Counted from the stretch's first letter, positions 34,469 through 42,684 are shown. The stretch: 64,000 bases of DNA from Streptomyces sp. CG 926 (GCF_003148825.1 NZ_QGGZ01000006.1:413087-477086), one strand, 5' to 3'. Numbers and translations: made by a program. The notes: generated by a model from the sequence alone, not told the origin.

Positions 34469-34948
34469 ATGGACCTGGACGAGTCACGAACCGGAACCTC
34501 GCAGCGGCGGGGCCGGCGCATCATGATGAGCGACGCGGAGGTGGACGCCTTCCTGCGCGAGCAGAAGACCTGCCGGGTCGCGACGGTCTCCCCCGACGGG
34601 CGCCCGCACGTGGGCGCCCTGTGGTTCGCGTGGGACGGCCACTCGCTGTGGCTGTACTCGATCACACGCAGCCGCCGCTGGTCCGACCTGCGCAAGGATC
34701 CTCGGATATCGGTGGTCGTGGATTCCGGCGAGTCCTACGACGAACTGCGCGGGGTGGAGCTGTCCGGCAGCGCCGTCTTCGTGGGTGAGGCGCCGCGCAC
34801 CGGCGAGCCCTGCCCCGAGCTCGCGGAGGCCGAGCGGATCTTCCCGGTCAAGAACTTCGGCATCCAGGAGATGCCGCACGACGGCCGGCACGCCTGGATC
34901 CGCCTCACCCCGGAGTCGGTGGTCTCCTGGGACTTCCGAAAGCTGTAG
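34469..34948 (+). CDS. pyridoxamine-5'-phosphate oxidase-like flavin/F420-binding protein
   Basis: Split-barrel protein of 159 aa. CRVATVSPDGRPHVGALWFAWDG near 35-57 is the family entry strand with the Arg/Gly turn, YSITRSRRWSDLRKDPRISVVVD near 63-85 is the phosphate/cofactor contact, and YDELRGVELSGSAVFVG follows. Many actinomycete members bind F420 or heme; cofactor is not decided. The ATG at 34469 is followed by a basic leader with a second ATG pair (MM) downstream that could also start. The dyad CTGAC-N5-GTCAG is 22 bp upstream. Confidence 0.82.
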   Translation: MDLDESRTGTSQRRGRRIMMSDAEVDAFLREQKTCRVATVSPDGRPHVGALWFAWDGHSLWLYSITRSRRWSDLRKDPRISVVVDSGESYDELRGVELSGSAVFVGEAPRTGEPCPELAEAERIFPVKNFGIQEMPHDGRHAWIRLTPESVVSWDFRKL

Positions 34949-34957
34949 CGGACCCCC

Positions 34958-35878
34958 TCAGCGGAGGCCGGCGGCCGCCTGCCGCAGGCTGTCGACCGCG
35001 GCCCGGACGGAGGGCCGACGGTCGGCGTCCGCGCGCCATACGACGTACACGTGGCGGCGTACGCTGTCGCACACCGGCAGCAGCCGTACGCCCGGCGGCA
35101 CCGGACCGCGACCCAGTTTCGGCGCCACGCACACACCGAGACCGGCTTCCACGAAGGCCAGCTGGGTGTGGTGCTCCTCGGCGATGTGGGCGATGCGCGG
35201 CTCGATGCCCGTCCCGCGCAGGGTGAAGACCAGCCACTCGTGGCAGAACTGCCCCTCGTTCCAGGAGATCCAGTCGTCGTCGCCGAATTCGGCGAGGGAG
35301 ATCCCGGCCCTGCCCGGGCTCGCGGTCCGGTCGGCCAGCCGGTGGCCTGCCGGGACGGCGATGTCGACGGTGTCGTCGAGCAGGTGGGTCCGGGTGAGCT
35401 CGGCGGGCACCGGCATCCGCTTGTTGTTCCAGTCGATCGCCAGGGCCAGGTCGAGGTCTCCGCGCACGACGGCCGCCATGCTCTCCTCGGGCTCCTGTTC
35501 GCGCACCCGCACCCGCAGCTCCGGATGGCCGGCCCGCAGCGCGGCCAAGGCCTGGGGCAGCAGCCCGCGCATGGCGGTCGGGAAGGCGCCGATCCGCAAC
35601 TCGCCCACGGCGCAGCCCCGCTGGGCCTCGACGTCGGCCTGGGCGCGTTCCACCTGCGAGATGATCCGGGCGGCGTGGTCGGCGAGCAGCCGCCCGGCAT
35701 CGGTGAGCCGGACCCCGCGCCCGTTCCTGGCCAGCAGCGGCTGTCCGACCTCGCGCTCCAGCTTGGCCAGCTGCTGGGACACGGCGGAGGTGGTGACGTG
35801 GAGGCCGTCGGCCGCGCCGCTGACCGAGCCGTGGCGGGCGAGGGCGTCCAGGGTGCGTAGGCGCTCCAGGTTCAACAT
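34958..35878 (-). CDS. LysR-family transcriptional regulator
   Basis: Full-length LTTR, 306 aa: winged HTH (about 3-62, with HGSVSGAADGLHVTTSAVSQQLAKLEREVG) and two-lobe effector domain (about 88-300). It is divergent from a DMT transporter gene (74-bp gap), and the gap carries AGCA-A-TGCT, a short dyad fitting a T-N11-A-type site. Likely controls that transporter; the ligand is unknown. Convergent with the PNPOx-like gene. Confidence 0.9.
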   Translation of the reverse strand: MLNLERLRTLDALARHGSVSGAADGLHVTTSAVSQQLAKLEREVGQPLLARNGRGVRLTDAGRLLADHAARIISQVERAQADVEAQRGCAVGELRIGAFPTAMRGLLPQALAALRAGHPELRVRVREQEPEESMAAVVRGDLDLALAIDWNNKRMPVPAELTRTHLLDDTVDIAVPAGHRLADRTASPGRAGISLAEFGDDDWISWNEGQFCHEWLVFTLRGTGIEPRIAHIAEEHHTQLAFVEAGLGVCVAPKLGRGPVPPGVRLLPVCDSVRRHVYVVWRADADRRPSVRAAVDSLRQAAAGLR

Positions 35879-35952
35879 GTAAGCAATGCTACGGCGTCAC
35901 CCAGAGAAACTTTCGCTTGTCCTACGAAGTTGATACGAGCACAGTAAAGGGC

Positions 35953-36993
35953 ATGAGCGCACCGACCACCCCCGGGCCGACCCTCCCGGCCGCCGCCCCC
36001 TCCCCGGTCTCCCCTTCCCCGACCTCCGCTTCCCCGGTCTCCCCCGCCCCGGCCACGGCCACCGCCGCCACCACGGTCGCCCCGACCCCGGGCCGGCGCC
36101 GGGCCGGCCTGCTGGACTGGCGGGTCCGGTTCGCGATCCTCTCGGTGATCTGGGGCTTCAGCTTCCTCCTGATCAAGGTCGGCACCGAGGCGTACGCGCC
36201 CTTCCAGGTGGCACTGGGCCGGGTCCTGTTCGGTGCGCTCGCCCTCCTCACCGTGCTGCTGGTCCGCCGGGAGCCGCTCCCCCGGGGCCTGCGCACCTGG
36301 GGCCATCTGACCGTGGCGGCGCTCCTGCTCAACACCGCCCCGTTCTCGCTCTTCGCGTACGCGGAGCTGAGCATCCCGTCCAGCCTGGCCGGCATCTGCA
36401 ACGCCACCTCGCCGCTGTGGGGCATGGCGCTGTCGCTGGTCGCCCTGTCCGAGGACCGCCCGACGCGCCGCCGCTTCGCCGGGCTGGGCCTGGGCTTCCT
36501 CGGCGTCCTGACCGTGCTCGGCGCCTGGCAGGGCTTCTCCGGCGTCGACGCCAAGGGCACCGCGTTCGCCCTGCTGGCGTCCCTCTGCTACCCCATCGGC
36601 TGGATCTACGTCCGCCGTACGCTGGCCGGGACCCCCGGCTCCCCGGTGGCCCTGACCGGTGGCCAGCTCATGATCTCCACGCTGCAGCTGGCGCTCGTGA
36701 GCGCCGCCTTCACCTCGGCGCCGACCTCGTTCCCGCTCTGGCCGACCCTGTCGGTGATCGCGCTGGGCGCCCTGGGCACGGGCATGGCCCTGCAGATGCA
36801 GTACGGGCTGGTGACGGAGGTCGGTCCGACCACCGCCCAGATGGTCACGTACTTCATCCCGGTCATCGCCACCACGGCGGGCGTCCTGGTGCTCGGCGAA
36901 CAGCTGCACTGGAACACCCCGGTCGGCGCCGCGATCGTCCTGGCCGGCGCGGCCCTCACCCAGACCCGGCCCGGGGCCCGTAGACCCGCCTGA
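35953..36993 (+). CDS. EamA/DMT-family transporter with Pro/Thr-rich N-tail
   Basis: Membrane protein of 346 aa, two EamA repeats. The first hydrophobic segment starts near residue 57 (FAILSVIWGFSFLLIKVGTEAYAP); SSLAGICNATSPLWGMAL near 138 and GPTTAQMVTYFIPVIATTAGVLVLGE near 294 are family hallmarks. The first approximately 50 residues are Pro/Thr/Ala/Ser-rich and not conserved in the family. ATG at 35953 with AAAGGG immediately upstream. Divergent LysR regulator. Substrate unknown. Confidence 0.85.
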   Translation: MSAPTTPGPTLPAAAPSPVSPSPTSASPVSPAPATATAATTVAPTPGRRRAGLLDWRVRFAILSVIWGFSFLLIKVGTEAYAPFQVALGRVLFGALALLTVLLVRREPLPRGLRTWGHLTVAALLLNTAPFSLFAYAELSIPSSLAGICNATSPLWGMALSLVALSEDRPTRRRFAGLGLGFLGVLTVLGAWQGFSGVDAKGTAFALLASLCYPIGWIYVRRTLAGTPGSPVALTGGQLMISTLQLALVSAAFTSAPTSFPLWPTLSVIALGALGTGMALQMQYGLVTEVGPTTAQMVTYFIPVIATTAGVLVLGEQLHWNTPVGAAIVLAGAALTQTRPGARRPA

Positions 36994-37043
36994 CCTGGCC
37001 CGATAACCTCCGGGCGATCATCACCACGCCTGGAGGAACCCCC

Positions 37044-37307
37044 GTGGTTCGGCCGCAGTTCTGCTCACCGCCGGACCCGCCGCCTCCCTCGCCGGAGGCT
37101 GGGTCGCGCTGAACATCCGGAACATCCGTGGCGCCGCCCGCGCGCCGGAGCACCGGGCGGCCTCCGACGCCGAGCCCATGGCGCACGCCCGGGGAGACCT
37201 CGGCCCGGCCCGTCGGGCGGCTCCCGCGGCCCTCTACCGCTTCGCGGGCACCGTCATCGCCCTCTGCGGGATCGTCCTCCCTGGGCGGCCTGCTCGAGCC
37301 CGCCTGA
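37044..37307 (+). pseudogene. frameshifted small membrane protein remnant
   Basis: A GTG with an excellent GGAGG seven bases upstream (37032-37036) starts an 88-codon gene whose middle reads well only one frame off: AVLLTAGPAASLAGGW, then VALNIRNIRGAARAPEH, and a second hydrophobic segment LYRFAGTVIALCGIVL. One base appears missing just after GTGGTT and one extra C sits in the CCTCCC run near 37278; after that the original frame resumes and ends GLLEPA-stop at 37305-37307. Read straight, the frame stops after 22 codons. Either a two-hit pseudogene or sequencing errors; the parent protein is unrecognised. Confidence 0.6.
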
Positions 37308-37312
37308 CCCGC

Positions 37313-37340
37313 GCCGGGCCGGGCCAGGACCCGGCCCGGC
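37313..37340 (+). terminator. terminator after the remnant gene
   Basis: Perfect 11-bp arms GCCGGGCCGGG/CCCGGCCCGGC with a 6-nt loop, 5 nt after the remnant's stop codon. Its position supports the remnant having been a real transcribed gene. Confidence 0.65.
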
Positions 37341-37418
37341 CTCCGACCGGGGCCCCACGTCCCGTCACCGGGACAGGACCGAACCGGGCCCGGCGGGCCC
37401 GCCGGGTCGACCCGTAGA

Positions 37419-37800
37419 CCCCGGCCCCGCCAGGGCCCCACCGTCGCGGTCGCCCATGCGCCCCGGCCCCGCCAAGGCCCCACCGTCGCGGTCACCAGTG
37501 GGCCCCGGCCCGGCCAGGGGCCCCACCGCCCACGGTCACCCACGTGCCCCAGCCCCGCCAGGAGCCCCGCCGCCCGCGGTCACCAGTGGGCCCCGGCCCC
37601 GCCAAGGCCCCACCGCCCGCAGTCACCCGTAGGCCCCGGCCCCGCCAGGGCCCCACCGTCGCGGTCGCCCATGTACCCCGACCCCGCCAGGGGCCCGCCG
37701 CCCGCAGTCACCCGCAGGCCCCGGCCCCGCCAAGGCCCCACCGCCCGCGGTCACCCGTAGGCCACGGCCCCGCAAGGGACCCCGCCCGCGGTCACTCGTA
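37419..37800. repeat. minisatellite: 39-44 bp unit, 9 tandem copies
   Basis: Nine head-to-tail copies (lengths 42, 42, 44, 44, 43, 42, 43, 43, 39) begin with CCCCGGCCCCGCCA and end with variants of GGTCACCNGTNGG. Copies are 80-95% alike by eye; units 1 and 6 and units 5 and 8 are nearly identical. The array runs into the 3' end of the MocR-type gene, reaching 9 bp past its stop. The bases 36994-37043 and 37341-37418 hold only GC-rich spacer. Confidence 0.9.
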
Positions 37801-39126
37801 CCGCACGCCCGCCGCACCCACGCTGACCGCCGCGGCCACCGCGTCGGCCAGGCTCGGCACCTCCTCGGCCGCCAGCTGCGACACCGTCAGCCGCACCCCG
37901 GGGCCCGACTCGACCCGGAAGATCGCCCCGGCCGACACCGCCCATCCGGCGGCGAGCAGCCGCGTGACCACCACCGTCTCGTCGACCACCGGCACCCAGA
38001 CGTTGAGGCCGCTACGCCCGTGCGCCCGGACCCCCCGCTGCCGCAGGGCCTCGACCAGTGCGTCCCGTCGCGCCGCGTACGACCGGGCGACCGTCGCCGG
38101 ATCCACCGCGCCCGAGGTCCACAGCTCCACCACCGCGTACTGCAGCAGCCGGCTCACCCAGCCCGGCCCGAGCCGCTGCCGCCCCCGCAGCCGGTCCAGC
38201 GTGACCGCGTCGCCGGTCAGCACCGCGAGCCGAAGGTCCGGCCCGTACGCCTTCGCCGTGGAGCGCACCAGCACCCAGTGCCGGGTCACCCCGCCCAGCG
38301 GATGCAACGGCAGGTCGACGAACCCGTTCCCGTGGTCGTCCTCGATCAGCAGCACCTCGGGGTGGTCCGCCAGCAGGGCCCGCAGCTCCCGCGCCCGCTC
38401 CGCGCCGACCGCGGCCCCGGTCGGGTTCTGCGCCCGCGAGGTCACCACCAGCGCCCGCGCCCCGGCCTCCAACGCCCGGGCCACCGCGTCGACGCGGGGC
38501 CCGTCGTCGTCCACGGCCACCGGCAGCACGCGCAGGCCGAGCGCCGGGACCAGGTCCAGCGCCCCGCCCCAGCCCGGGTCCTCGATCGCCACCGCGTCAC
38601 CCGCCCGCAGGTGGGCGGTGAGCACCCGTTCGATCGCGTCCAGCGCGCCCGAGGTCACCGCCACCTGCCCCGGCGGCACCCCGTCCGCGTCGAAACCGGC
38701 CCGGGCCAGTTCGGCGAGCTCCGGGGCGACCGGGCCCGCCCCGTAGAGGGTCGGCGCCTGCGCATACCGCCGGGCGGCCGCCGCGAGCGGCCCCTCCAGC
38801 GACGGGAGCAGGGACACGTCCGGGCTGCCCTCCGCGAGGTCCCGTACGCCCTCGGGCACCGCCATGCGCAGCGCGTCCCGCGGCGTGCTCGACGGGCGGG
38901 CCCGCACGCGACTGCCGCGCCGCCCGTCGGTCTCGATGACCCCGCGCTCGCGCAGGGTCCGGTAGGCGGCGGCCACGGTGTTGGGGTTGACCCCCAGATC
39001 GCCCGCCAGCTCCCGCATAGGCAGTAGCAGTGAACCGGGCGGGAGCGCGCCCGAGGCCACGCCCGCCTCCACGCCGGCCGCGATGTCAGCTGCACGACGT
39101 CCTGTGATCCGATAGTCTCCTAGCAC
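37792..39126 (-). CDS. MocR-type regulator (GntR HTH fused to aminotransferase fold)
   Basis: GntR/MocR protein of 444 aa. Winged HTH (about 8-75; LPMRELAGDLGVNPNTVAAAYRTLRERGVI) fused to a fold-type I PLP aminotransferase domain (about 110-435) with DPGWGG, SRAQNPTG, EDDHG and the PLP lysine in RSTAKAYGPDLR. MocR proteins use PLP sensing to regulate vitamin B6 or amine metabolism. The GTG at 39126 is chosen because a TAATAT -10 ends only eight bases upstream, so the mRNA is probably leaderless; a TTG two codons earlier is unlikely. Divergent from a PNPOx-like gene. Confidence 0.88.
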   Translation of the reverse strand: MLGDYRITGRRAADIAAGVEAGVASGALPPGSLLLPMRELAGDLGVNPNTVAAAYRTLRERGVIETDGRRGSRVRARPSSTPRDALRMAVPEGVRDLAEGSPDVSLLPSLEGPLAAAARRYAQAPTLYGAGPVAPELAELARAGFDADGVPPGQVAVTSGALDAIERVLTAHLRAGDAVAIEDPGWGGALDLVPALGLRVLPVAVDDDGPRVDAVARALEAGARALVVTSRAQNPTGAAVGAERARELRALLADHPEVLLIEDDHGNGFVDLPLHPLGGVTRHWVLVRSTAKAYGPDLRLAVLTGDAVTLDRLRGRQRLGPGWVSRLLQYAVVELWTSGAVDPATVARSYAARRDALVEALRQRGVRAHGRSGLNVWVPVVDETVVVTRLLAAGWAVSAGAIFRVESGPGVRLTVSQLAAEEVPSLADAVAAAVSVGAAGVRYE

Positions 39127-39132
39127 AAACAA

Positions 39133-39149
39133 TATTATGCACTAGTGCA
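39133..39149. promoter_or_regulatory. overlapping promoter elements and palindrome, MocR/PNPOx gap
   Basis: The divergent gap holds a perfect 12-bp palindrome TGCACTAGTGCA (39138-39149). Next to it an AT-rich AATATTA supplies TAATAT as minus-strand -10 and TATTAT on the plus strand. A MocR binding site is inferred. Confidence 0.55.
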
Positions 39150-39163
39150 ATGGAGTTCGCATC

Positions 39164-39898
39164 ATGACCGCCACGCCTGCCACGGAGACGCCCGGGACGA
39201 CGGCCGAGAAGACCGACATGACCGGGTCGACCGACACGACCCGGACCGGGAGCTACGAGCCCACCGACCTCACCGTCCCCAGCCGCTCCCGCGACCGGGC
39301 GCGCTACGACCGCGAGACGGTGCACTCGATACTCGACGCGGCCTACATCTGCCACCTCGGCTTCGTCCGCGACGGCGCGCCCGTGGTGCTGCCGACGCTG
39401 TTCGCCCGGGTCGGCGAATCGCTCTACATGCACGGCTCGACCGGCTCCCGCCCCCTGCTCGCGGCCCGCCGCAGCGACCCGGGGCTGCCGGTCTGTGTGA
39501 CCGTGACGCACGTCGACGCACTGGTCCTGGCCCGCTCGGCCTTCCACCACTCGCTCAACTACCGCTCTGTGGTCGTCCACGGCACCGCCCACCAGGTCAC
39601 CGACGAGGCGGAGTGCCGGATCGCCCTGGACGCCATGGTCGACGCCGTCGTCCCCGGCCGCTCCGCCGACGTCCGGCCCGCCAACGCCCGGGAACTCGCC
39701 GCCACCGCGGTGATCCGCGTGGATCTCGCCGAGGTGTCCGCCAAGATCCGCAGTGGCCCGGTGAACGACGACGCCGAGGACCTGGACCTCCCCCACTGGG
39801 CGGGCGTGGTCCCGGTGGCCCCCGCGTACGGAACCCCGGTGCCGGACGCGGACCTGGCCCCCGGCACCGCCGTCCCGGACTACCTCAGCGCGCTCTGA
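39164..39898 (+). CDS. PNPOx-like (FMN split-barrel) family protein
   Basis: Pyridoxamine-5'-phosphate-oxidase-like protein of 244 aa with a Thr-rich leader of about 45 residues. The barrel starts YICHLGFVRDGAPVVLPTLFARVGESLYMHGS and includes HSLNYRSVVVHGTA. This long type (DUF447/PNPOx 2-like) is paired with MocR regulators in many actinomycetes; a role in PLP or flavin chemistry is inferred from the pairing. The 3' end overlaps the convergent DMT gene by 19 bp. Confidence 0.83.
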   Translation: MTATPATETPGTTAEKTDMTGSTDTTRTGSYEPTDLTVPSRSRDRARYDRETVHSILDAAYICHLGFVRDGAPVVLPTLFARVGESLYMHGSTGSRPLLAARRSDPGLPVCVTVTHVDALVLARSAFHHSLNYRSVVVHGTAHQVTDEAECRIALDAMVDAVVPGRSADVRPANARELAATAVIRVDLAEVSAKIRSGPVNDDAEDLDLPHWAGVVPVAPAYGTPVPDADLAPGTAVPDYLSAL

Positions 39899-40839
39899 GG
39901 GGTGCGCCGCTCGGGGGTGGGCGCGGTCACCGGCCCACGGGCCTCGGCCACGATCAGCGCACCCACCGCCGTCAACAGCAGTACGGTGCCCAGCACCACG
40001 GCGCCGGTCAGCCGCTCCCCGAGCAGCAGGACGGCGATCACCGCCGCGCTCACCGGCTCGATCAGCATGATCACCGACACGGTCGCGGCCCGTACCGCGG
40101 CGGCACCGGTGAAGTAGAGCGCGTACGCCAGCGCGGTCGGCACGGTGGCGACGTACACCAGCAGCCAGAGCACCCGGCCGAGTTCGGCGGTGTGCGGCAG
40201 CAGCCCCTCCACCACGGCGAGCGGCAGCAGGCACACCGTGCCCACCGCGACCGACCAGGCGGTGGTCACCAGCGGGTCCCCGCCCGCCCCGCGCTGCCCG
40301 AGCCACCGGGCCCGCAGGGTCATCCCCGCGTACCCGGCGGCCGACAGCAGGGCCCAGCCGACGCCGAGCGGCCGCACCTCGCCGCCACCGCTGCCCAGCA
40401 CCAGTACGGCGAGCCCGGCCAGCGCCCCCACGACGGCGGTCACGCCACCGCGGCCGAGCCGTTCGCCCATCCAGTACCGGGCCCCCAACGCGATGATCAC
40501 GGGCCCGGCGCCGAGGGTGACCACGGTGCCCACCGCGAGCCCGGTCTCGCGCACGGCGGCGAAGTACGCGGCCTGGAAGAGGGTGAAGAGGAGCCCGGTC
40601 CCGATCAGCGAAGCCGCCGAGGGCCGCACCCGCCCCGGGACGGGCCTGGACCCGCGTACGGCGAGCACGCCTAGCAGCACCACGAGCCCGCCCGCGCACC
40701 GCCAGAAGGACAGGGCGAGCGGGCCGAGGTCACTGGCCAGGAAGAGGAGGGAGGCGGCCGCCCCGGCGGTGCCCCAGGCGGCTCCGGCGACGACGAGGTA
40801 CAGCAGACTGCGCCCGGCAGCGGGCGAATGGTTCGACAC
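39880..40839 (-). CDS. EamA/DMT-family transporter, leader-controlled candidate
   Basis: Transporter of 319 aa with ten hydrophobic segments in two EamA repeats: LVVAGAAWGTAGAAASLLFL at the start, QAAYFAAVRETGLAVGTVVTLG near 88-110, PVSAAVIAVLLLGERLTGAVVLG near 265. GTG start with GGAGA six bases upstream. Between the upstream transporter gene and this start are an 11-codon ORF and a nested stem-loop (40889-40989), so expression may be attenuated. Substrate unknown; DMT members often export amino acids or drugs. Confidence 0.86.
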   Translation of the reverse strand: MSNHSPAAGRSLLYLVVAGAAWGTAGAAASLLFLASDLGPLALSFWRCAGGLVVLLGVLAVRGSRPVPGRVRPSAASLIGTGLLFTLFQAAYFAAVRETGLAVGTVVTLGAGPVIIALGARYWMGERLGRGGVTAVVGALAGLAVLVLGSGGGEVRPLGVGWALLSAAGYAGMTLRARWLGQRGAGGDPLVTTAWSVAVGTVCLLPLAVVEGLLPHTAELGRVLWLLVYVATVPTALAYALYFTGAAAVRAATVSVIMLIEPVSAAVIAVLLLGERLTGAVVLGTVLLLTAVGALIVAEARGPVTAPTPERRTPQSALR

Positions 40840-40888
40840 GAGATGTCTCCGCGCATGCGTGAAGGATGAAAGAAGCAGGTCATCGCTT

Positions 40889-40953
40889 CGCGGGCAGCAC
40901 GGACCCGCCCGGGAGACCCCGGGCCGGGTTTCTACGAGGTGGCGCCGCCCGCG
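40889..40953 (-). promoter_or_regulatory. nested stem-loop in the transporter leader
   Basis: Minus strand: outer arms CGCGGGCGGC and GCTGCCCGCG (one G-U pair) enclose an inner hairpin ACCC-G-GCCCGGG / CCCGGGC-GGGT at 40929-40903. The outer 5' arm begins on the base right after the TAG of the 11-codon ORF, as expected for a ribosome-sensing leader. Confidence 0.5.
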
Positions 40954-40989
40954 CTAGGCGGCCGGCGGCGAAAGCACAGTCAGGTACAT
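40954..40989 (-). CDS. putative leader peptide MYLTVLSPPAA
   Basis: An 11-aa ORF with GGGTGG about six bases before its ATG; an in-frame GTG three codons earlier is an alternative start. It ends in Pro-Pro-Ala-Ala, a sequence that slows ribosomes in other systems. It lies after the stop of the upstream transporter gene and 114 nt before the next transporter. Coding status rests on position and structure alone. Confidence 0.4.
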   Translation of the reverse strand: MYLTVLSPPAA

Positions 40990-40999
40990 GGTCGCCACC

Positions 41000-41995
41000 C
41001 TAACCCTTGGCGGCCGGGGACGGCTCGCGGTCCAGGTCGAGGGGATCGGGTGCGGTCGTCGCCGCCACCGCCGCGGCCGGTGCGGTCGCGGGCGCCGGGC
41101 GGGAGGACTGGGCGATGAAGGCGCCGCCGAGCACCAGACCGCCACCGACGATCTGCCAGGTGGAGAGGTGCTCACCGAGCAGGATCCAGGCGAACACGGT
41201 GGCGACGACCGCCTCCAGGAAGGCCACGACGCCTGCGACCTGGGGCGAGAGCCGACGTACCGAGACCACACCGGTCAGGTAGGCGAAGACGGTCGCGATC
41301 AGCACCACCCACGCGAGCAGCACGGGAGCGAACACCATCGTGCCGCCCACGGAGACATCGCCGCCCAGCACCGCCCAGTCGATCTCCCAGGGCCGGGCGA
41401 TCACGGTCATCACCAGGGCGCCGACGAGCATGCCGTACGCGATCACCCCGAGCGGGTCGGGAGCGTCGTCGCCGTCGGCGCCCTGGTCGGCGAAGACGAA
41501 GTAGAAGGCCTGGCAGCAGGCGGCGGCGAGGCCGAAGAGCACGCCGAGCAGGTCCAGGCTCAGCCCGGCCCAGATCTCGACCACGCAGGCCAGGCCGACG
41601 ACGGCCACGGCCGCGCCCGCGGCGGCGCCGCGCGTCACGGGCTTGCGCTGCACGAAGCGGATGTAGCCGAGCAGCAGCGCCGGCCCCAGGTACTCCAGCA
41701 GCAGGGCCACGCCGACGGGGATGCGGGACAGGGAGGCGAAGTAGAAGGCCTGCACACCCGCGACGGCGACCAGCCCGAAGCCCGCGAGCAGCGCGGGCCT
41801 GCGCAGCACGAGGTCACGGTGGCGCCAGGCCAGCGGGGACAGCACCAGCGCCGCCCCGGCCACCCTGAGCCAGACCATGTGGAGGGGGTCCAGACCCGCC
41901 TCGATCAGCGGCTTCGCCGCTACTCCGGAACCACCGAACGCGAACGCCGAGACGAGGGCCAGGCCCAGTCCGGCATTTCTCCCTGACGCTTGCAT
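41000..41995 (-). CDS. EamA/DMT-family transporter
   Basis: Transporter of 331 aa with two EamA repeats (SAFAFGGSGVAAKPLIEAGLDPLHMVWLRV at the start; VQAFYFASLSRIPVGVALLLEYLGPALLLGY near 92; VAGVVAFLEAVVATVFAWILLGE near 256). The C-terminal tail is Ala/Pro/Asp-rich and cytoplasmic. ATG at 41995 with GATGG ahead. Same direction as, and 160 bp upstream of, the next DMT gene. Confidence 0.87.
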   Translation of the reverse strand: MQASGRNAGLGLALVSAFAFGGSGVAAKPLIEAGLDPLHMVWLRVAGAALVLSPLAWRHRDLVLRRPALLAGFGLVAVAGVQAFYFASLSRIPVGVALLLEYLGPALLLGYIRFVQRKPVTRGAAAGAAVAVVGLACVVEIWAGLSLDLLGVLFGLAAACCQAFYFVFADQGADGDDAPDPLGVIAYGMLVGALVMTVIARPWEIDWAVLGGDVSVGGTMVFAPVLLAWVVLIATVFAYLTGVVSVRRLSPQVAGVVAFLEAVVATVFAWILLGEHLSTWQIVGGGLVLGGAFIAQSSRPAPATAPAAAVAATTAPDPLDLDREPSPAAKG

Positions 41996-42110
41996 CCAGC
42001 CATCATGACAGGACGGGTCAGGACCGTCACCGGGATGACACCTGTTGAGACGGAGTCGAGATCCCGCCCCACCGACCATCCCGTCGACCATCCCGTCGAC
42101 CTCGCCATAT

Positions 42111-42125
42111 CTGACAGGTCGTCAG
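42111..42125. promoter_or_regulatory. CTGAC-N5-GTCAG dyad before the SRPBCC gene
   Basis: CTGACAGGTCGTCAG lies 66 bp before the SRPBCC start. Arms and 5-bp spacer match the dyad at 34433-34447. A direct repeat CCATCCCGTCGA occurs twice just upstream (42076-42099). Confidence 0.5.
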
Positions 42126-42190
42126 TATTGAATGTTCCGCTCGCCGGGGCTACCTTCCGCCGCACGTACCCGACGAGAAGGGGTGGTCGC

Positions 42191-42619
42191 ATGGCTGAAG
42201 TCACCGCGGAATCACGCATCGAGGCGTCCGCCGCGCAGCTCTGGTCCCAGCTGACGGACTGGGACGCGTACGGGCAGTGGAGCATGACCCACACGAACTT
42301 CCCGAAGGGTGGACCCGAGACCCTCGCGGTGGGCGCCACCTTCGCGGAGAACATGAAGATGATGGGCTTCCCGGCCGAGGTCGTCTGGACGGTCTCGGAG
42401 CTGGAGGCCGAACGCCTCTTCGCCATCACCGGCAAGGGCCCGATGGGCGTGGCGGTCCTCACCCGGTACACCCTGATCCCGGACGGCGGGGCCACCACGG
42501 TCCGCATCGACGGCGAGTTCACCGGGGCGGCCGTCTCCCTGATGGCGGGCAAGCTCAAGGACTCGGCCACCGCCGCGCTGAACGAGTCGCTGCGCAAGCT
42601 GGCCGGCCTGGTCGTCTGA
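42191..42619 (+). CDS. SRPBCC/polyketide-cyclase-like lipid-binding protein
   Basis: START/SRPBCC-fold protein of 142 aa: EVTAESRIEASAAQLWSQLTDWDAYGQW at the N-terminus, the strand EVVWTVSELEAERLFAITGKGPMGVAVLTRYTLIP and the closing long helix LMAGKLKDSATAALNESLRKL. A hydrophobic pocket for a lipid-like ligand is expected. ATG with AGAAGG 12 bases upstream. A strong terminator follows. Confidence 0.85.
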   Translation: MAEVTAESRIEASAAQLWSQLTDWDAYGQWSMTHTNFPKGGPETLAVGATFAENMKMMGFPAEVVWTVSELEAERLFAITGKGPMGVAVLTRYTLIPDGGATTVRIDGEFTGAAVSLMAGKLKDSATAALNESLRKLAGLVV

Positions 42620-42643
42620 CGGCCCGCTCACCACACCCCATAC

Positions 42644-42684
42644 GAAGGCGCGCCCCGCGAGACGAACTCGCGGGGCGCGCCTTC
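42644..42684. terminator. bidirectional terminator between SRPBCC and PadR genes
   Basis: Perfect 18-bp arms (GAAGGCGCGCCCCGCGAG on the left) around a 5-nt loop, between two convergent genes. One of the strongest hairpins in the window. Confidence 0.85.

Noticed and set aside
37419..37800. CRISPR array
   Set aside because: Units follow one another directly without unique spacers; it is a tandem minisatellite.
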